A DNA stretch of 64,000 nt from Polydactylus sextarius (lineage: Eukaryota; Chordata; Actinopteri; Polynemidae), in NCBI GenBank assembly GCA_016801845.1, contig CM028907.1, positions 23,066,598 through 23,130,597 on the forward strand, written 5' to 3'. The notes beneath the pieces are model-generated. The model worked only from the letters and a program-made list of their open reading frames with translations. It was not told the DNA's origin and searched no databases. The position numbers were made by a program, and so were the translations under genes. Numbering within the stretch: position 1 is the stretch's first letter; each line of letters begins with the position of its first letter. This document shows positions 58,901 to 64,000 of the stretch, in pieces.

Positions 58901-58931
58901 TTTTTCTTTTCTTTTCTTTTCTTTTCTTTTC
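58901..58931. repeat. (CTTTT)n microsatellite
   Basis: Six or so CTTTT pentamers in a row. Confidence 0.9.
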
Positions 58932-59139
58932 TGCTTTCCTGAAACTAAACTTTTTTTAAAAGGTCATGTATTTGCTAATTATTTGTTTGTTTCATCATCC
59001 CACTGCTGTAAAACAAAAAACAAACAGAAAAAACAACGGCATATGTCCCTCGCTACTTCAATTTTGAAGCTTTAATGTTTTATGTCATATTTAATTGTAT
59101 AATTTTTTATTATTATTTTGAAAATCCAGACCGGACGCT

Positions 59140-59615
59140 GTGACTTGCGTTGACTGTTTCTACCTTGACACGGTCCCACCCTCTGAGTAGCACCTGAACG
59201 TCTCATCAGCCTCCGCTCAGCATCGGGCCTTTTCTACTCAGGTTCTTCTGAGGTTCTACCGCCGCGTGCGTTCCGCCCACGTTCTACTGTCTTCCTCGAG
59301 ACGTCACGGCGTCTCACGAGCCGCTCTGTCGAAGGCTTTATAGTAAAATAAAACACGACAAATAAATCTGACGGGGTGTGTTGTTCTACAGAGACTCTGC
59401 CAAAGACACACACACACACACTCAGCATCAGCATCGCGTCGCTTCGGTTTCGTGCTCGATGTTCGCTTCGATTCGTGTCGCCGCGTGAGATGATGCGGTT
59501 TTTATTTGTTTGTTTTTGTTTGTTGTTTTCTTACCTGATTGTTGTTGTTTTCCGTCCGAGCGACAGAGATCCGAGCGGGATCCACTCCCTGCTCTCCATC
59601 TCTACAGCATCAGCA

Positions 59616-59703
<88 letters not shown>

Positions 59704-59720
59704 GCCCCCTGCTGACCCGG
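59140..59720 (-). promoter_or_regulatory. CpG-rich block with a possible minus-strand first exon
   Basis: The block is rich in CpG (for example 'ccgccgcgtgcgttccgcc' and 'gacgtcacggcgtctcacg', the latter with a full CRE-like GACGTCA). A minus-strand ATG at 59599-59597 opens a frame (MESREWIPLGSLSLGRKTTT) that reaches a strong donor, ATCAG|GTAAGA, ending at 59535 in phase 2. Joined to the 53.6-kb exon the frame stops within about 16 codons. So this could be an alternative non-coding first exon of ttbk1 with an upstream ORF, or a different gene. A long CA repeat lies directly upstream of the ATG. Confidence 0.35.
59616..59702. repeat. (CA)n microsatellite, long and pure
   Basis: About 86 bases of uninterrupted CA. 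Both strands give spurious open frames (Thr-His and Cys-Val repeats). Confidence 0.97.
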
Positions 59721-61160
59721 AGGCTGTTCATGTATTTAAAGATGCACTGTGCAAGAACTTTATATCAGTGTATCGGCGTCATTGTCACTGTGATAAATAT
59801 TTTAAATAAATTAGTTAAATAAATGTTAAATAACTTCTTATAAGGTGAGTGAAGGGTCTGTGCTTGTTAGATCAGGGTCAGCGAGGTTTGAGTTCAGCAG
59901 CACAACGTTGGGTAACGATATGAAACAGGGTTTCTCAGTAGTTTGCTCCGATTTGATAGGCGCGTTTAAAGACTTACCCAATTAGCACCAACATGTACAT
60001 AAACCCCACTGGTGTAAAAGCCGTTGTAAGTAGTCATAAGGCTTGTGTCATTCAACAGGGCGCCCAGCACCTCTGTTTCTGACGTATTAAATGTTTTGCA
60101 ACATATTGTCCATCTTGAACCATCTTGAATCTTGAACTTGTCTTGGGATATCAGTAGTTAAAGTACCATGAAGTTAAAGTATCAGTAGTACTTACTTGCT
60201 GATCCTGGTCCTTTATTATATTTGTATCATATCATATTATATCATATGACAATTAAATGTCGCTGTAGTGACGCGCTGCCTCCTGCAGGGGGAGCGATCC
60301 ACCTGAGGACACTGGATGACGTCACAATGTTAAACGTGTTGCACTAAATATTTTGTTACATTTTTTTTTTTTTAAAACACTTCAGTTGTTGAACTGTTTT
60401 ATTTTACTTAAATACTTGTTTTGTTTTTTCCAAACTATTAAAAATCATAATCCCCTTTAACCTCTTCACCGAAATGTTCGAAACAGAATTTAAACTGAAA
60501 CTTCACGTGAGAATTTTATGGATTTTTTTAGAGCATTATATATTCATTTATATTTTTATAATCTATGCAAAAACAAACAAAAAAATGATAATTTTTTAAG
60601 GTTGTAATTTGTGAGAAAATAACTTAATACTGTGACTTCATGGGATAAAAATAGAACAAATAAAAAAAAACTTTGATATTCTCTGAAATAACATATTTAC
60701 AAGATGAGATAAAAATGGGATGATCTCAGATTATTGTTGTAAATTTATGAAGAAAAATGTTGTCTGAGATTAAAGCCATAAATTTAGAGGAAGAAAAAAA
60801 ATATATTGTGGACACTTAATAATTTCTGTATCAATGTTAATGATTTTTTATTGAATGAATTTATTTATTTATTTTATGAATTTTATATTTCGATTTCATA
60901 GAGAAGTTTAAAGGAAAAAAAAAACCCACAGATTAAAAGCCAGTGTAAATACTCTTTATGTGAAAAATACTAATTACATTTGTGTCTCTACAGAGAGCTA
61001 CAGGACAAACATATAAAAATATATAACACTGGATACGACTCAGATCACGACCTGATCTCAATGTCGACACATAAACTTCAGATCCAAATAGTCGAGATGA
61101 TTCTGTAAAATCTGTGCATAGATGATGAGTCTTGTTCCCTTTGTATATTTCATTTGTAAC
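59720..61160. other. Intergenic and 3' UTR sequence between tpcn3 and the ttbk1 5' region
   Basis: No coding exon. The part nearest 61,160 should be 3' UTR of the channel gene. The rest is AT-rich, with T-runs. Confidence 0.55.
60847..60876 (-). terminator. Channel gene polyadenylation signals (AATAAA cluster)
   Basis: Several minus-strand AATAAA copies overlap here, about 290 bases below the stop at 61163. I see none closer. Confidence 0.5.
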
Positions 61161-61162
61161 TT

Positions 61163-63606
61163 TTACGGCGAACTGAACGTCGGGTTCGCAAAGTTCCCGT
61201 TGTTCTGAGAGTCGGGGTCATCGTTCTCAGCGAAGTCCTCTGGGTCCAGATCGGCCTCGAACATCCGCTGCAGAAAGGCGTCGACCGTCCGATACCCTAA
61301 CGAAAAAAAAAACACCACATTGAGTCAGGAAACGAAATTAGCAAGGAATTTGTCCTTTCAAAATAAAGTACCGGTATCTAATTGTAATGTCAGTTCCTCT
61401 TGTCTTTTATTCTACACTTTTCTTACGTTTGGAGGCGATTTTAAACATCAGAGTTGGTCTGTTCGCTGCTGGCGGAGACTGTCCGGTTCCCAGGTCGTTG
61501 TCGATGGTTTCCATCGCGTTGACCAGGTTGTCCTCCAATTTCTCCCTGGTTGATGTAACAACACAAACAGTTTAGTTACACACATGATCCCATTTGACTG
61601 TAGGAACAATACACCGTATCCCATCAGCCACCTGGTCCACGGCGGCGTCAATAACTTGTCTGAATTCATTCATATTCATTGTTGCCAGTTTACTGCATCA
61701 TTTTACCTTTATTAACATAAAGAACTTACGAGAAAAAATGTGGATAGTCTTTGAGGTGAATGATGTAAATTCATCTCAGAATAGGATAATAAATTCATAT
61801 TCATGTTGTGTAAATATTCTCTAAGTTTAACACTAAATTTATATAAAGAGAAAAACTGGATAGAATCTGGAATTAACATTAAAAAATGAAATAATATTTA
61901 AGACACATGTAAATGTGTCTTAAATGTTTATGTAAAACATACAATTGGGTAATAATGTCATGAATTCATAAGAAAGAGAAGATTTCAAGTTTAGAAAAAA
62001 CAAAAACAAAAAACATTGTAACCCGAATATTCTCTGAGATTTACGCTAGAAATTTCTATGAAAAAATCTGTATATCGTTTGAGATTAACATCAAAAATTT
62101 AAAAGAAATTGTTTTGATAAACTCTGAGATTAACGTTGTAAATGAGTGAAATAAAAACTGATTTGTATTAATCACATTCATCCTCTTAACTTTCCCTCAT
62201 CTCGTCTCGTCTCTCCATCTGGTTCCATCTCTTTCTTTCTGTCCTGGTGTAACTGAGGCTCTTTATGTAAATCATTCATGTTTTAGTTAAAGTTGTCTGA
62301 TTAGTGTTACGGTCTTTTATTATTGTGTCTGTGGTTGTCGTGGTAACGTACTGCTCCACGGCCAGCTCCAGTTCCTCAATCTTCTTCTCTAGAGACGTCT
62401 GCAGATTGCTTTTATCCACCGAGTACTCCACGAAGAACGCCTCGAGGATGAACGCCACGAAGATGCTGGAAGACAGCGGCCAGGACGGACATGAAGCAAT
62501 GTTTGGAACTTCATTTTGAAATTTCCAACACCAACTGTTCACATTTAACTTAAGGATAAATTAGCTGTTGGTTAAAACTAGCATCTTTTTTTTAATGATT
62601 GTGAAGTACAGTGATCATTCGCCATATTATGCTTCACCTCTTGTGGCTTTGATACATCACAGTTTTTTGTGGCTAGCATATGTAAATTTATATCATGGGA
62701 GTCTTCATTATATCGCAGGATTCTGTTGCCTTTTTCTTTTATTAATTACTTTTGCGGTAAAATAAGGACTTTCTAGCTCAAAAAATAAATAACAAGCGTG
62801 GGAAAGGTTTATAGTGTGGGGAGGGTTTATTAAGGCTTAAAAAATAAAATAAATATATGGTTAGTACTTGTGGACCACTGTAGATTAGTTTGATATTTCT
62901 TTATTATACCGACCATCTTTAAACAATCTAGAATTAATTACAGTGTAGTGATTAAATGTTAACAACACGTTTGTTATTAGTAGTAGTAGTAGCAGTGTAG
63001 TTAACGAGCAAAGGCACAGTGAATAAATCTGTTTCTGTCTTACTTGATGATGACGATGACGACCAAGATGTGGAAAAGGACGAAGAAGATCCTGGCTGAC
63101 TGGTGGGTGACGGTGGCGAAGCCGCTACTGAGCAGTGGAGTTGACATTAAGGAAATAAGTTGTTTGAGTTTTGTGGCATTAACAACAAGAAACTGTCAAT
63201 TCAAAAGAACTTTTCTTTACAGCTAATCTGGAAGAACAAATATGATTTATAGGAAAGGTGATTGTGATCAAATTGTGTTTTATACGGTCCTGTAGCTCTT
63301 AAAGGTTCTGTATTGTGCTGTACTACAGGGTTTTAACATTTTTGTTATTCATGGTTCTGTGCGCGAGGCGTTCAGGGGAAAAAGGATATCGTGCCACTGA
63401 TTGACCACAGTGAGCTCCACCAGCAGGATGAAGGAGGACACCACATTGTTGAAGTTGTTCTTGCAGTAGTTTAGTTGAGCGAAGTCAGATCCTTTCAGCA
63501 GCGGGTTGCCACAGTACGCCTTAGCTGGGTCGCTGGATTCCCCGTAAAATTTCAGCTTGTCTTTGAACAGCTCCATTCCCACCATGGCAAAAACGTAATA
63601 CACCAC
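61163..63606 (-). CDS. tpcn3: Two-pore channel, C-terminal part, most like TPC3 (partial at the window's right edge)
   Basis: Two-pore channels are endolysosomal or plasma-membrane cation channels with two six-helix repeats. Five exons are visible: 63606-63390, 63134-63044, 62465-62352, 61545-61427 and 61296-61163 (TAA). Together they code 224 residues in one frame and cover the second pore and tail. S5 is VVYYVFAMVGMELF. A Cys-containing turret follows (YCGNPLLKGSDF, NYCKNNF). The pore and filter read VELTVVNQW, S6 is NIFVAFILEAFFVEY, then comes a Glu-rich coiled tail (LEKKIEELELAVEQ) and FKIASKRYRTVDAFLQRMFE. Filter VNQ differs from the VNN I recall in TPC1 and TPC2, and the tail resembles TPC3 as I remember it. 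The S5-S6 exon and the next are joined by a U12-type intron. The 5' part lies beyond 64,000. Confidence 0.88.
63135..63389 (-). other. U12-type AT-AC spliceosomal intron in the channel gene
   Basis: The exon coding VVNQWH has no usable GT. It is followed directly by ATATCCTTT, the canonical U12 5' splice site. At the other end TTCCTTAAT (63154-63146) is a perfect U12 branch site, and the intron ends in AC about 12 bases further on. Splicing there joins CAC G to TG CTC AGT to give NQWHVLSSGF, which restores the frame and the expected family sequence. A GT-AG reading fails. Confidence 0.92.
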
Positions 63607-64000
63607 CTGGAAGCAGAGGATGGTTCAGCCTGAGAACTGACTTAAAGTTTCCAGCAGCGAGATGCAGTCACAATGACCAGCAGAGCACAGGACATTCCCA
63701 TTAGCCAGTTTTACTTCTTGTTTAGTGCTAAATCTTAGCATACTGACATGTTAACAAAGATTTGACATTACCGTTGTTAACATGTTAACAAAGGTAAACA
63801 AGATAAATGTTACACATTCTTAGCATGAGCATGCTAGCATACTGATGATAGCATTTAACTAAAAATAGCACTATTCTATGTATAGCTTCACATGTTTAAG
63901 CGTGATATGATAATCATCATAAGGTTTTTGTTAATGTGTTGAAACCTTATGTAACTTGCTGTTAGTTTATTAAGTTAAGTAAGTAGATTTAAAGCACAGT
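63607..64000. other. Intron of the channel gene running off the window
   Basis: No exon visible. From about 63,700 the sequence is rich in 'gctaa', 'ttagc' and 'gctagc' words of degraded fish repeats. Confidence 0.6.

Larger units (their letters stand above)
57000..59130. other. Non-coding stretch upstream of the first ttbk1 promoter candidate
   Basis: AT-rich to about 57,580 (with a TA run at 57354-57382), then mixed sequence without coding character. It contains a repeat fragment at 58,545-58,690 and a CTTTT pentanucleotide run at 58901-58931. Confidence 0.55.

Noticed and set aside
59376..59822. 148-codon plus-strand open frame
   Set aside because: More than half of it is the (CA)n microsatellite read as Thr-His repeats, with no family similarity or splice logic.
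63349..63390. Continuation of the channel exon to the stop near 63,349
   Set aside because: That reading-through ends in non-family sequence. The U12 donor ATATCCTTT at 63389 explains the exon end and restores the frame.
1..64000. tRNA, rRNA, CRISPR arrays, intact transposase or reverse transcriptase genes
   Set aside because: I looked for cloverleaf-like stretches, regular spacer arrays and mobile-element protein motifs on both strands and saw none I could support.

Overview
The window looks like nuclear DNA of a bony (teleost) fish. It is AT-rich and intron-rich, full of microsatellites, and carries common teleost-type interspersed repeats built around 'gctaagctaa' blocks. The genes read as fish versions of vertebrate genes with standard GT-AG introns, plus one AT-AC intron. 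There is no prokaryotic-style operon, CRISPR array or phage. I rebuilt exons by hand from splice sites, reading phase and remembered family sequences; no search was run.

Layout from left to right. (1) 1-6.8 kb: no supportable gene, with a dispersed direct repeat pair. (2) 6.85-10.8 kb, plus strand: a predicted small multi-exon gene (three coding exons, 160 aa) that I do not recognise, with a CCAAT/TATA-like promoter. (3) 13.96-20.47 kb, minus strand: a complete 18-exon pex6, the peroxisomal AAA+ ATPase, with every exon junction in phase (1048 aa). (4) 22.37-48.76 kb, minus strand: ttbk1, tau-tubulin kinase 1, with 15 coding exons for a 1260-aa long form, an alternative terminal exon at 32 kb that gives a 741-aa short form, and probable 5' exons at 53.6 kb and at 56.9 and/or 59.5 kb. 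(5) 61.16-63.61 kb, minus strand: the last five exons of a two-pore channel, most like tpcn3, whose 5' part lies beyond the right edge.

pex6 and ttbk1 also lie within one neighbourhood of human chromosome 6p21.1, which supports the assignment. The genes do not form a pathway. PEX6 recycles the PEX5 import receptor at peroxisomes, TTBK1 phosphorylates tau and tubulin in neurons, and TPC3 is an ion channel.

Most notable observations: a textbook U12-type AT-AC intron in the channel gene, the alternative ttbk1 terminus, a possible 18-residue N-terminal extension of TTBK1, an altered Walker A in the first AAA domain of PEX6, the unrecognised 160-aa gene, a CpG-rich open block inside a ttbk1 intron, and two long degenerate minisatellites. 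I found no convincing evidence of a wholly new biological system.
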